Assembly (NCBI RefSeq): GCF_026914265.1
Contig: NC_069124.1
Coordinates: forward strand, 73,330,902-73,394,901
Length of the DNA stretch: 64,000 nt
Reading direction: 5' to 3'
From: Mya arenaria
Lineage: Eukaryota; Mollusca; Bivalvia; Myida; Myidae
Below, piece after piece: positions 32,650 to 43,199 of the stretch (position 1 is its first letter; each line of letters begins with the position of its first letter). Below the pieces are notes generated by a model. That model saw only the letters and a program-made list of their open reading frames with translations, searched no databases and had not been told where the DNA came from. Position numbers and translations under genes: made by a program.

Positions 32650-35600
32650 ATATTAATCTTTTTCAGGGAAATTATAGTTGCCAGGGCAAAGATGTTTATG
32701 ACATTTTTACAACACTTCCAGACGTCGAGGAAACGTTTGACGCTGCCAAGCAAGCACTAACCCAGTATTTTGCACCCAAGAAAAGTATTGAGTTCGAAGT
32801 GTACAAGTTTCGACAGGCAAAGAAAGAACCTCACGAAAACTTGGACAGTTTCCACACACGACTCAGAAAGCTTGGAGAACACTGCGAGTTTGCAAATACA
32901 GACAAGGAAATTAAGTCACAAATCATACAAGGCTGTACGTCAACAAGACTAAGGCGCAAAGCGCTCAGATCAGAAATATCTTTAGACGAAATAATCAAAG
33001 AAGCGCGATCTCTAGAACTATCTGACAAAAACGCAAGCGAGATAGAACAATCAGCCAACCACAACAACAGTTACAACACCTGTGCAATCAGGCAAAAGCG
33101 AAAACCAAACCATCGTCAACAACGACAGTCTACCAACACTTACCTTCAGTCACAACAGAAAACACGAAGCTGCAGAAACTGTGGTAAGGAGTATCCGCAC
33201 ATGAATGGCCAATGTCCCGCTGCCGGCAAAATATGTAATTTTTGCAAGAACATGAATCATTTTGAGATTGTTTGTTGTTCAAAGCACAAACAGTCAAAGC
33301 CAGTGCATACATTGGGTACCGATAATTGTTCAGACAGTGAAATTTCGGACAATGGTAAAAGCAGTAACGAATTTGCATTTGGACTTGTAATAAATTCAAA
33401 CAAGCCAGACATATCCTACAAGCGACCTACAATCAAAGTCAAAGTCGAAGGTCATGCCCTAAAAATGCTCGTAGACACAGGGTCATCGATAAATGTCATT
33501 GATGAAAAAGCATACAACGCCATGAAACCGAAGCCAAAATTAAACAAAACGGATACGAAAGTATACGCATACGGTTCAATTGAAGCTGTCAAAATTATGG
33601 GCCAGTTTCAAGCAATGATAGAAACCAAAGACAAGTTTACGACAGCCATGATATACGTAACGAAAGGAAACAGTGGAAATCTGTTATCATACTCTACATC
33701 AGTGTCACTGCAAGTCGTTCCAGAAATATATTCAATGACATGAAAAAGTGAAATATGCGATAAATTCCCGAAGGTATTCACAGGAATTGGGAAATTGAAA
33801 GACACACAAATTGAGTTATTTGTAGACAATACAGTTCAACCCGTTGTGCAACCACATAGAAGAATACCATTTCACCTTCGAAAACAGGTGGAAATTGAAC
33901 TCAAAAGGCTCGAAGACATGGATATAAACGAAAAGGTAGATGGACCAACAGACTGGGTATCACCGATTGTCGTAGCACCGAAACCGAAGAGCAAAAACAA
34001 TGAAATACGTATCTGTGTAGACATGCGCCTTCCTAACGAAGCCATTAAAAGGACTCGACACATTATACCGACAATAGACGATCTTATTGTGGACTTCAAA
34101 ATGGTTCAAAAATATTCTCAAAATTGAATTTAAATCAGGGATACCATCAACTTGAAATCTCAAAGAAAACACGCAACATAACCACATTCACTACACATGT
34201 TGGTCTAAGACGTTACAAAAGACTAAACTTTGGATTAACATGTGCATCAGAAGTTTTCCAAAATGCAATACGGACCTCACTTGAAGGACTTGAAGGTATA
34301 CAAAACATCAACGATGACATAATCGTGTATGGCAATTCGCAGGAGCAACACGACAGTAGACTGGCAGCCGCCCTACGACGTCTACAGGAAAAAGGCCTCA
34401 CACTGAACAAACAGAAATGTGAATTCAACAAGAAAACGCTTGAATTCTTCGGCTATATTTTCAGTGAAAACGGATTTTCTGCTGACAAAAAAAAGTGTGA
34501 AATAATCAAAAACACACCTGCTCCACAAAACGCATCAGAAGTACGAAGCTTCCTCGCAATGACAAACTATGTCTCCAGATTCATACCAAACTACTCCACA
34601 ACGACAGAACCTTTGCGAATGCTCGTGAAGAAAGATGTCAAATTCGTTTGGGAAGAAAGACAGCAAAATGCTTTTGATAAACTCAAATCGGATCTAAGCA
34701 GTGAAACTGTAATGACATATTTCGATCCAAAATTGACAACACAAATTGTTGCAGATGCAAGCCCCGTAGGCATAGCAGCAATCATGCTGCAAGGAGGGAA
34801 AGTAGTAAGCTATGCAAGCAAATCATTAACAGATACCGAGAAAAGGTACTCTCAGACCGAGAAAGAAAACTTAGCTATCGTATGGGCAATTGAACACTGG
34901 CATATATACCTCTTTAGACACAAATTCACCGTCATAACAGACGCAAAAGCGCTTGAACACATATACAAAAACCCGAAGTCCAAGCCGCCAGCCAGACTGG
35001 AACGGTGGCGAATGAAAATGCAAGCCTATGATTTTGATGTCATATACAAGCCAGGTTAATCAAACATGTCAGACTACCTAAGTAGGCACCCTGATGTCAC
35101 AAAGACGCAAGCAGGCGACGCAGGAAAAATCGCAGAAGAATACCTGTCATTCATTACATACCATGATGTTCCAAAAGCGATGACGTTGCATGACATAATC
35201 AATGAGACAAGCAGTGACAACGACCTTCAACAAGTGATGCAAAACGTCAGACAATTCTCGTGGAAATCAAATTACAAAACAAATACGGTACTAGATACCC
35301 TTGCACGTGTGAAAAATGAACTGACAGTTGTGACGTTCAAAAACGGCGAAGTTCTCTTGCATAGAAATAGAATCGTGTTACCTAAACAGTTGCAACAGAA
35401 GGCTATTTCAATAGCACACGAAGGACACCCAGGAATAGTTAGGACAAAACAACTATTGCGCGAAAAGGTGTACTTTCCAAAAATGGACAAAATGGTTGAG
35501 GACTTGTGTAACAGTTGTATTCCCTGTCTCGCAGCAACTGATAAAAACTCCAGGGAACCACTTCAAATGACTGAAATGCCAAAACAGGCATGGGATTCAG

Positions 35601-36490
35601 TGAGCATGGATTTCTGTGGACCATTTCCTGATGGAAAATATCTTCTTGTTCTGATTGATGACTTTTCAAGATTCCCAATTGTTGAAATAATAACATCTCT
35701 TAATGCAAAATCAGTTATTGAGAAGCTTGACAAAATATTCTCAGAATATGGAATACCTGAAATACTGAGAACTGACAATGGACCGCCGATGAATAGTGCA
35801 GACTTTCAAAACTTTTCAAAACAATTTGGTTTCAAACACAGAAAAATTACCCCTATCTGGCCTCAAGCAAACGAAGAATGCGAGCGTTTCATGAAAACAA
35901 TAGGAAAAGTAATTATTGCAGCAAAAACTCAAAAAGCAGATTGGCGCACAGACATGTATGCATTCGTACGCAACTATAGAGCTACAAAACATGCGACTAC
36001 AAAATACAGTCCAGCAGAAGTCTCTTGGAAGACAGATTAGAATAAAATTACCATTTGCACCATCGAAACCTTCAAAGAAAAATGTGCAAGTCAAAGCTCG
36101 TGAAAATGACGCATATCAAAAAGCTAAAATGAAATCGTACGCGGATGCAAAACGGCATGCAAAGCCGGCAACATTTGACGTTGGCGACTCTGTACTTGTC
36201 AAACAACACAAAACAAACAAGTGCTCCACACTTTTCGACAGTCAGCCATATAAAATTACAAAGATAAACGGTTCGATGATAACAGCGAAAAGAGGAGACA
36301 AGTCAATCACCCGCAATTCGTCCTTTTTCAAGCTGATAAGGCTACAAGACTCCGACAGCGAGGACGACTTCGACGACTTCTACCGTCCTGGCACTGTACG
36401 TACGGACGAACAAGAGCCTTCACAACCGAGATGTTCATCGCGAAATCGAAACCCCCCAGAACGTTTCCAAGACTTTGTGCAAAAGTGATT
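32650..36490 (+). mobile_element. Ty3/Gypsy-type LTR retrotransposon relic, broken
   Basis: The parts in order are: C-terminal gag with zinc knuckles (C-X2-C pairs near 33170-33260), an aspartic protease (VDTGSS, near 33470), reverse transcriptase (about 33800-34500), RNase H (about 34700-35060), integrase with an HHCC-type zinc finger and the catalytic core (about 35400-36040), and a basic C-terminal tail ending near 36490 (RNPPERFQDFV). The order protease, RT, RNase H, integrase is that of Ty3/Gypsy. The 5' part of gag is not seen, and I could not recognise LTRs on either side. The copy carries a handful of breaks (about four), but long stretches remain open, so it is a moderately young fossil. 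Confidence 0.92.
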
Positions 36491-37053
36491 TATTGTGAAA
36501 AGGGCACAATAATCCCTTTATGGATTTAGATTAATTTACCAATATGTTTGCGCATTCTTTGTATGTTTAAGAAATGGAATATTTGTTTACTATGTTTATA
36601 CTTGTGTACATATCATTTTAATTCAGGACATTTCGATGCTATTGCAAATTTCTTTATATGTGACCAGTCTAAATTTATTGAACAGATTCAACTTTCTATC
36701 GAAAACTGAGTTACCTAAAATTCTTTGGAATTTACAATCCTCCCAGAGACGTGCTATTAATCTCAGAAAACGACCAGTGTAATAACAAACAGACAATTTG
36801 TTTTCAAAAACTTTGTGGTGAATCAAACAATTAGTGCTCGCCGATGCCATAAATCTGACACCGTTGGACATTAGCTCTATCTGCCACAATTCGTAAACTG
36901 CCAGAACATTAACTACTCTCCTAATGAATTGACTATCATGTGGTTAAACAAATTTAATGATTGAAATTGTTTTAATATTAAACTAATCTTTGGCAGATGC
37001 TGAAAGTTTAAATCTGAGAAAAGATGGGACGTAATGTTGTGAGCATAGAAGTA
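36491..37053. other. Unassigned stretch between the Gypsy relic and the duplicated block
   Basis: Minus-strand frames at 36623-36889 (88 codons) and 36913-37137 have no motif that I recognise. I see no repeat border. Confidence 0.35.
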
Positions 37054-38050
37054 GCAGTATAAATTGCTGTTTCCAGTCATGAAATTATTAAAAAAAAATG
37101 TCACGTCTTTAATGTATTCCTCTGAACTAACAACCAAACTGATATGCTCTCCTTAACATGCGTTCGACATGGATCCCTCTGATAACCAATTAAATATAAC
37201 CTTTTTGTGACACTGAAGTGATTAGAAAACATATTTGTCAATTTATCGTGTCACAGAACTGGGAGCGGTTCCATTGATAATACGTTCATTCATTATTCTG
37301 AGTAATGCTCTAATAATTGTCGGAAAGTGGAGTCTATAGCCATAAATGGATATACTATATTCGTTTAGGCCATTTTTAGAAAATGATTAACTGAATTGAT
37401 TATCCGATTTAATTTTCGAATAGAAACTAGCAGAGCCATGCGATTTCAGGATAAACGGTTTCCGATTCTCAGACGAATTCCCGGTATGATTTGAGGAAGT
37501 GAGTTGTCTTGTAACGTCTATGAATGGCGGAGACACCGAGGACAGTTTCATTATAGAATCCGTGTGCAGCATGTTCTCATCGGATTCTTTTTTGCATGGG
37601 TCCGTCATTATTTACTGCAGGATAAAAGCAGCTTGACGATAACTCCAAGCCTGTGATGCATTTTGGAGTTAATAACCATAGAACGAAAAAATAAGATCTT
37701 TCGATATTTTTTGAAATAAACTTACGAATGAATTCCAATTCCAAGAATAGCGTCTGGTGCTACTTAGCGAATGACTTAAACATTATATTGATTTCCATCT
37801 ACGCTCTCCGTCAGATTTGCGGGAAACAACAAAAACAACGTATTTTGTTTCAAGATCTTCTTATTTATATCACACTCGGTACAAATTCAAAGCAGTTTTG
37901 GTTTAATGAGAATTGGAATATTCGGATGTCAGTGATTTTAATGATCAAACGTGTTATTTTAAAGTTTGTAAAGGTCTGCACGTACACATTGCTTGCATCA
38001 TGACTTGGTCATTAATATTTGAAGAGTATTCGAATGCCAAAAGTAACGTG
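37054..38050. repeat. Duplicated ~1-kb segment, copy 1
   Basis: It begins GCAGTATAAATTGCTGTTTC and runs to GTGCGTT, collinear with 39545-40672 in the same orientation at high identity. The copies flank the other duplicated segment (38055-39316) and a 29-bp minisatellite. They could be unequal-crossover products or terminal repeats of a large unknown element. No TG...CA ends or primer-binding site are apparent. Confidence 0.85.
37387..37608 (-). CDS. Duplicated open reading frame, possible exon, copy 1
   Basis: The frame starts MTDPCKKESDENMLHTDSIM and continues KLSSVSPPFIDVTRQLTSSN to KPFILKSHGSASF. The second copy at 39859-40101 keeps the same frame without indels over this part, with only a few conservative replacements, and then diverges. 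The ATG follows a pyrimidine-poor TCCTGCAG that could act as an acceptor. No donor is clear. It is hydrophilic and Ser-rich, with no domain recognised. It may be an N-terminal exon of an unknown host gene or part of an unrecognised mobile element. Confidence 0.3.
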   Translation of the reverse strand: MTDPCKKESDENMLHTDSIMKLSSVSPPFIDVTRQLTSSNHTGNSSENRKPFILKSHGSASFYSKIKSDNQFS

Positions 38051-38054
38051 CGTT

Positions 38055-39316
38055 CATTAACTTGGTAGAAGTTCAGTAAATATGCTACAAACCTCGATGT
38101 TGTGCCGTTCTGATCACGACTATATTAATAGTATACAAATACTTATCACATTTCGATATTTTATAGAAGACTCCACAAGGACTATAATTCGTTTAAATTG
38201 AGGGGTGAACTCATGGAGGGGAGTTGACAAGCGTCGAATGATCGGACGACGGACTGGCTGTTGAGACGAAACAGACTGACAATGCGCACACTACATTTTC
38301 TTTAGAATAAAAAAACAAGACCTGTCACAGAGACAGCGCGCTCGACTATTCCGCCGGTTTTTGGTGTATGGATTGAAAAGTTTTGGCAAAACATGCATGG
38401 ATCACTGTTAGATTAGATTTCAATGCAATACATGATGTGCTGAGATATTTACATAAATTGAATTGGAAGATATTTGAGATGGTATGCAAACTTTAACGTA
38501 AATTCTAAGTCGAAAAAGGGGCATAATTTTGTCAAAATGCTTGATAGAGTTACCTCCTCCTGTGTATAGGTTGGGGGCATGATGGTGAACAAGCGTGCAA
38601 AGTTTCAAAGCCATATGTCAATGGACTTTGAAAATATTTGAGGTGGTACGCAAAATTTAACGTAAATTCTAAGTCGAAAAAGGGGCATAATTTTGTCAAA
38701 ATGCTTGATAGAGTTACCTCCTCCTGTGTATAGGTTAGGGGCATGATGGTGAACAAGTGTGCAAAGTTTCAAAGCCATATGTCCATGGACTTTGAAAATA
38801 TTTGAGGTGGTACGCAAACTTAAACGTAAGTGGTTACGCCGACGCCGACGCCGACGCTCGGGTGACTAGGATAGCTCTCCTTATTCTTCGAATAGTCGAG
38901 CTAAAAACGTTGAGCTCAAAGTCAGCTGACATTATCATTTCATTCAAACACAGCGGATTGACTGACAAAGAGGGAATAACAGTCGTCGTACCGTCAGTGT
39001 TGGGATCGGCATTCGCATCTCCGTTTAATTACATGTAAATTAATCATCCAGGTTTGTCTGAGACAATTTGATTAACTTGTGAAAACCATCGACGGTGTGG
39101 TGCGAAAAGAACAGTATGATGTCTTGTTTAATTGACAGACAAGTCATAAATGCTGGTGTGGTCACTGATAATTACGCCTACAGTGATTTATATTCTTTAA
39201 TTCGTTATGACCGTAATAGTCAAAACTTGTGTTATGTACACCACTCCCACAGACATCATGCAATCTTGCCGACAAAGCAGGCTATGCCACATAATATTAT
39301 TATAAATAGTTAATCA
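38055..39316. repeat. Duplicated segment, copy 2 (carries a 586-bp insertion)
   Basis: Collinear with 28591-29246 except for the insertion at 38317-38902. It keeps the short frame 39095-39313 (VINAGVVTDNYAYSDLYSLI). Confidence 0.85.
38317..38902. mobile_element. 586-bp insertion with ~165-bp tandem core and subterminal inverted repeats (Helentron-like?)
   Basis: The borders come from the empty site in the sister copy. AAAAAC flanks both sides (38311-38316 and 38903-38908), in an A-rich target. The left part begins AAGACCTGTCACAGAGACAG. GCTCGACTATTC (38340-38351) is inverted as GAATAGTCGAGC (38890-38901). The core holds two and a bit copies of a ~165-bp unit (TTTGAGATGGTATGCAAACT, TCTAAGTCGAAAAAGGGGCA, GAGTTACCTCCTCCTGTGTA). 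Just before the right end is a GACGCCGACGCCGACGCTCG run. Core repeats plus subterminal inverted repeats fit non-autonomous Helentron-type elements; the class is inference. Confidence 0.75.
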
Positions 39317-39320
39317 AAAC

Positions 39321-39530
39321 AAATGGACCGTTACCGAATGCTGGTAAACAAATGGACCGTTACCGAATGCTGGTAAACAAATGGACCGTTACCGAATGCT
39401 GGTAAACAAATGGACCGTTACCGAATGCTGGTAAACAAATGGACCGTTACCGAATGCTGGTAAACAAATGGACCGTTACCGAATGCTGGTAAACAAATGG
39501 ACCGTTACCGAATGCTGGTAAACAACTGAT
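39321..39530. repeat. 29-bp minisatellite, seven near-identical copies
   Basis: The unit is AAATGGACCGTTACCGAATG followed by CTGGTAAAC. Copies look perfect except the last. It sits exactly between the two duplicated segments. Confidence 0.97.
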
Positions 39531-39544
39531 GTCAACACAACATT

Positions 39545-40672
39545 GGCAGTATAAATTGCTGTTTCCAGTCATGAAATTATTAAAAAAAAAATGTCACGTT
39601 TTTAAATGTATTTCTCTGAACTAACAACCAAACTGATATGCTCTCCTTAACATGCGTTCGACATAGATCCCTCTGATAACCAATTAAATATAACCTTTTT
39701 GTGACACTGAAGTGACTGGAAAACATATTTGTCAATTTATCGTGTCACAGGACTGGGAGCGGTTTCATTGATAATACGTTCATTCATTATTCTGAGTAAT
39801 GCTCTAATAATTGTCGGAAAGTGGAGTCTATAGCCAGAAATGGATATACTACATTCGTTTAGGCCATTTTTAGAAAATGATTAACTGAATTGATTATCCG
39901 ATTAATCTGCAAATCAAAACTAGCAGAGCCATGCGATTTCAGGATAAACGGTTTCCGATTCTCAGACGAGTTCCCGGTATGATTTGAGGAAGTGAGTTGT
40001 CTTGTAATGTCTATGAATGGCGGAGACACCGAGGACAGTTTCATCAAAGAATCCGTGAGCAGCAAGTTCTCATCGGATTCTTTTTTGCATGGGTCCGTCA
40101 TTATTTACTGCAGGATCAAAGCAGCTTGACGATAACTCCAAGCCTGTGATGCATTTGGAGATTATAACTCTAGAACGAAAAAATAAGATCTTAAGATATA
40201 TTTTGAAATAAACTAACGAATGAATACCAATCCCTAGAATAGTGTCTGATGCTACTTAGCGAATGACTTATACATTATATTGATTTACATCTACGCTCTC
40301 CGTAAGATTTGCGGGAAACAACAGAAACAACGCATTTTGATTCAGGAACTTCCTATTTAAATCACACTCGGTACACATTCAAAGCAGTTTTGGTTTAATG
40401 ATGATATTTTAACATGACAGTAGTCAGTATCTGCGCAATATGCGCAGTATATAATTTCAGCAAACCCATCAATACAAGGCAGTGTCATTTCAACATGTTC
40501 AGCCAAATTACATGCTCGAAAAGATTAGTTGGAATATTCGGATGTCAGTAAGCGTAATGATCAAACGTGTTGTTTTAAAGTTTGTAAAGGCCAGCACGTA
40601 CACACAGCTCGCATCATGGCTTTATCCTCAATTATTTGAAGAGTATTTTAACCCCAAAAGTCACGTGCGTTT
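39545..40672. repeat. Duplicated ~1-kb segment, copy 2
   Basis: Matches 37054-38050. It has about 120 bp not found in copy 1 near 40400-40520 (including the palindromic CTGCGCAATATGCGCAG), so one copy gained or lost that piece. Confidence 0.85.
39859..40101 (-). CDS. Duplicated open reading frame, possible exon, copy 2
   Basis: Starts MTDPCKKESDENLLLTDSLM and matches the frame at 37387-37608 through KSHGSASF, with replacements M/L, H/L, I/L and V/I. Beyond that the two differ in sequence and end point, which suggests the conserved part is the unit of interest, if any. The product is unknown. Confidence 0.3.
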   Translation of the reverse strand: MTDPCKKESDENLLLTDSLMKLSSVSPPFIDITRQLTSSNHTGNSSENRKPFILKSHGSASFDLQINRIINSVNHFLKMA

Positions 40673-40867
40673 TAGGTGACTGAAACTTATGCCCAGTCAC
40701 ACTGAGAGTATCCCTTGGGATAATTAATTTAAATGTTAGCTATTGTCTCACTTGAGATTAATTTAAAATATGCAGCACATGGCATGGAACAAGGGAAACA
40801 AAACATTATATCTGTTTAACTTTCCGTTTCTATCATCCGTATTTCAGTTAGCAGCTCTAACTTTAGT

Positions 40868-41272
40868 GCATTGACGGGTACCCAGGTATCCGCCGGCCGG
40901 GTACGTTCTAGCCCGTACTCGGGTACGTTCTGGCCTGTACTCGGGTACGTTTTGGCCTGTACTCGGGTACTATTTTAGAACGCAGTACCCGTTCAATACA
41001 GCAAGTAAAACAAATAAGGTGTTTCCTATCCACGTTCTTTTTTCATAATTGACGTTCACCATGTTTTGTTACTGAGCTCACGTGAACAGTGATGTCATTT
41101 CGTCTATTCATATGACAGGCGATGACAAACCTCATTAACTGTACAAGTGTTTGTTTCAGACGACATGCGTAATATTATAAAATTATGTTGTGTTTATTCT
41201 GTGGCATGGTGTGTTTATACGGGCACCCGCGGGTATTTGAACCCGGGTACGTTTTTGTATCTGTCCATGACC
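40868..41272. repeat. GGGTAC-rich element with a 22-bp triplicate
   Basis: Three copies of GGGTACGTTCTGGCCTGTAC plus TC start at 40899. A related GC-rich piece (GGGTATTTGAACCCGGGTAC) lies at the other side near 41230. A small TIR element with decayed ends is possible but not shown. Confidence 0.45.
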
Positions 41273-41580
41273 TATTGACTTCAAGCAGTTGTAAGTACTG
41301 TTAAACGTGATAAGTTGACTGAACTATTGCAGGGCAATTTACAGCGCAAATACATTCCAAAATAATCGGAAAGTGAATGCAGCTTGGTGGTTTTGAGTTT
41401 ATATATTCTTGCACTCGGACACGGCCCTTTCTAAGAGTGTAAGTCACATTAAGCATTTTGCGAGCATTGTGCACATACAGAATGTAACCATGTTAAGAGC
41501 TAGCTTGTACCAGAATATAGCACTGTCACACGGTATCACTATTTAACGCCCCTCCCGAAAGACGATAAATATTTTAAGTG

Positions 41581-41655
41581 GTGAGCAGGGGAATCAAATC
41601 TGCGGCCCCTGGATTTACAGCCAAGTGTGTTACCACTAGACTACGGATCCGCCAC
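41581..41655 (-). repeat. tRNA-derived SINE head (tRNA-Tyr-like)
   Basis: Read on the minus strand it gives GGCGGATCCG, box A TAGTCTAGTGG, an anticodon loop CTGTAAA (GTA, Tyr) and a decayed box B AGATTTGATTCC, then CCCTGCTCACC. The acceptor stem does not close well, so this is a tRNA-derived SINE or tRNA pseudogene rather than a working tRNA. The extent beyond the head is unclear. Confidence 0.7.
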
Positions 41656-42675
41656 ATTGCAGATTCGTTATTGCGTCGCTTATATACCCGACAGTCGGTT
41701 AGGATTTTAGGAATAAGGCGTATTACCAAATAAATCTAGCTTACGAATTCATAACTTCATAACGTCAAAACAACAACATAAAATGACAATAAAAGCTTGA
41801 ACTAACATTCATGATTTGAAAACGCAATAATGTATCACGATGCGCTATGCAGCTTCGATGGTAAACAATGTTGCAACGATAATAGTTAATTGGTAACCTT
41901 AGGAATAACTGAAATCGGTCAATTATGTTAAAACTTAAAGAGGTATAGTTAATGACTGCTGTTGAAAATGGTTTATAAACTTCATTAACATTTAGTAAAT
42001 GAATCGTTCTGAAAGCGCTTGAATATTTTGACTATTCCACGTCGATTCCTTACACATAAACCAAGCTCTCAACATGGTGTCAGCGCGTGGAAACAAGAAG
42101 AAGACGTAGCTGGCTTCTGTAGTGTATAAGCGGACTCTGGGCACCGATATAACAGTAATATAGCCCATCCAATGCAACATTTTCTCGTACCCTTAACTGT
42201 TCAAACCAGATTTAGACCCATAACACCTGTTAATTGGTAACGGTCAAATACTTTACCATAGCTTAATCAATATTTTAAGGTCGGAGCGACAAATTTAAAT
42301 GTACAAAGTTATACGGGAAAAAAAAAGAAAAGTACAGCAACCCGACACAAAATAAAGTCTTGGAGGCGCATAAATTTTGAAGACGATTCAAGACGAACTT
42401 CCTCCATCCGAAAGTTTCTTAACGGAACTATGAAAACGTTAAGATTCCGACAACTTTCAAGATCATTCTGACAGCAAAATAAGGGTCAATATTGTATTTA
42501 GTTAAAAAATCAGAAACTGCTCTTGAGGAGAGATAACCCTAATCTAAAGAAATGCATACAAATTTGACGTACTCACGCACAATCCAGCAAACATGATCAC
42601 GGATAGGAACGCCTAGTGCACGAAATAGAAGATATCAAAGAAATACCACAATGATAAGCCGGCAAGGTCACAAAC

Positions 42676-43140
42676 TAAAGATGTTGGTGCCAGATCAGAA
42701 TGAAATGTTTTACCACAGAGTAGAAGATGTTGGTGCTAGATCAGAATGAAATGTTTTACCACAGAGTAGAAGATGTTGGTGCCAGATCAGAATGAAATGT
42801 TTTACCACAGAGTAGAAGATGTTGGTGCCAGATCAGAATGAAATGTTTTACCACAGAGTAGAAGATGTTGGTGTCAGATCAGAATGAAATGTTTTACCAC
42901 ATAGTAGAAGATGTTGGTGCTAGATCAGAATGAAATGTTTTACCACAGAGTAGAAGATGTTGGTGCCAGATCAGAATGAAATGTTTTACCACAGAGTAGA
43001 ATATGTTGGTGCCAGATCAGAATGAAATGTTTTACCACAGAGTAGAAGATGTTGGTGCCAGATCAGAATGAAATGTTTTACCACAGAGTAGAATATGTTG
43101 GTGCCAGATCAGAATGAAATGTTTTACCACAGAGTAGAAG
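42676..43140. repeat. 46-bp minisatellite, about ten copies
   Basis: The unit is GAAGATGTTGGTGCCAGATC, AGAATGAAATGTTTTACCAC, AGAGTA. Variants (GCTAGATC, GTCAGATC, GAATATG) are scattered among the copies. It directly precedes the old Gypsy-type relic. Confidence 0.97.
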
Positions 43141-43199
43141 AACTAACCATACAGACAAGAACATATGCATTTTTTGCCTCATATTGAAAAATATCTTTG

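Noticed and set aside
36623-37137. Minus-strand frames as part of the Gypsy element or a separate gene
   Set aside because: No motif from either class could be seen, and the frames are short for AT-rich DNA.
39321-39530. CRISPR-like array of 29-bp repeats
   Set aside because: Repeats are directly abutting without spacers, the host is a eukaryote and no cas genes exist. It is a minisatellite.
37054-40672. The two 1-kb direct repeats as LTRs of one element
   Set aside because: No TG...CA ends, primer-binding site, polypurine tract or retroviral coding sequence between them. One half of the interior also exists separately at 28591-29246. Kept as segmental duplication.
41581-41655. Functional tRNA-Tyr gene
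   Set aside because: Poor acceptor-stem pairing, decayed box B and no intron of the kind usual in animal tRNA-Tyr genes; better as a SINE head or pseudogene.
42676-43140. 46-bp repeats as a CRISPR or regulatory array
   Set aside because: Head-to-tail units with no variable spacers; ordinary minisatellite.
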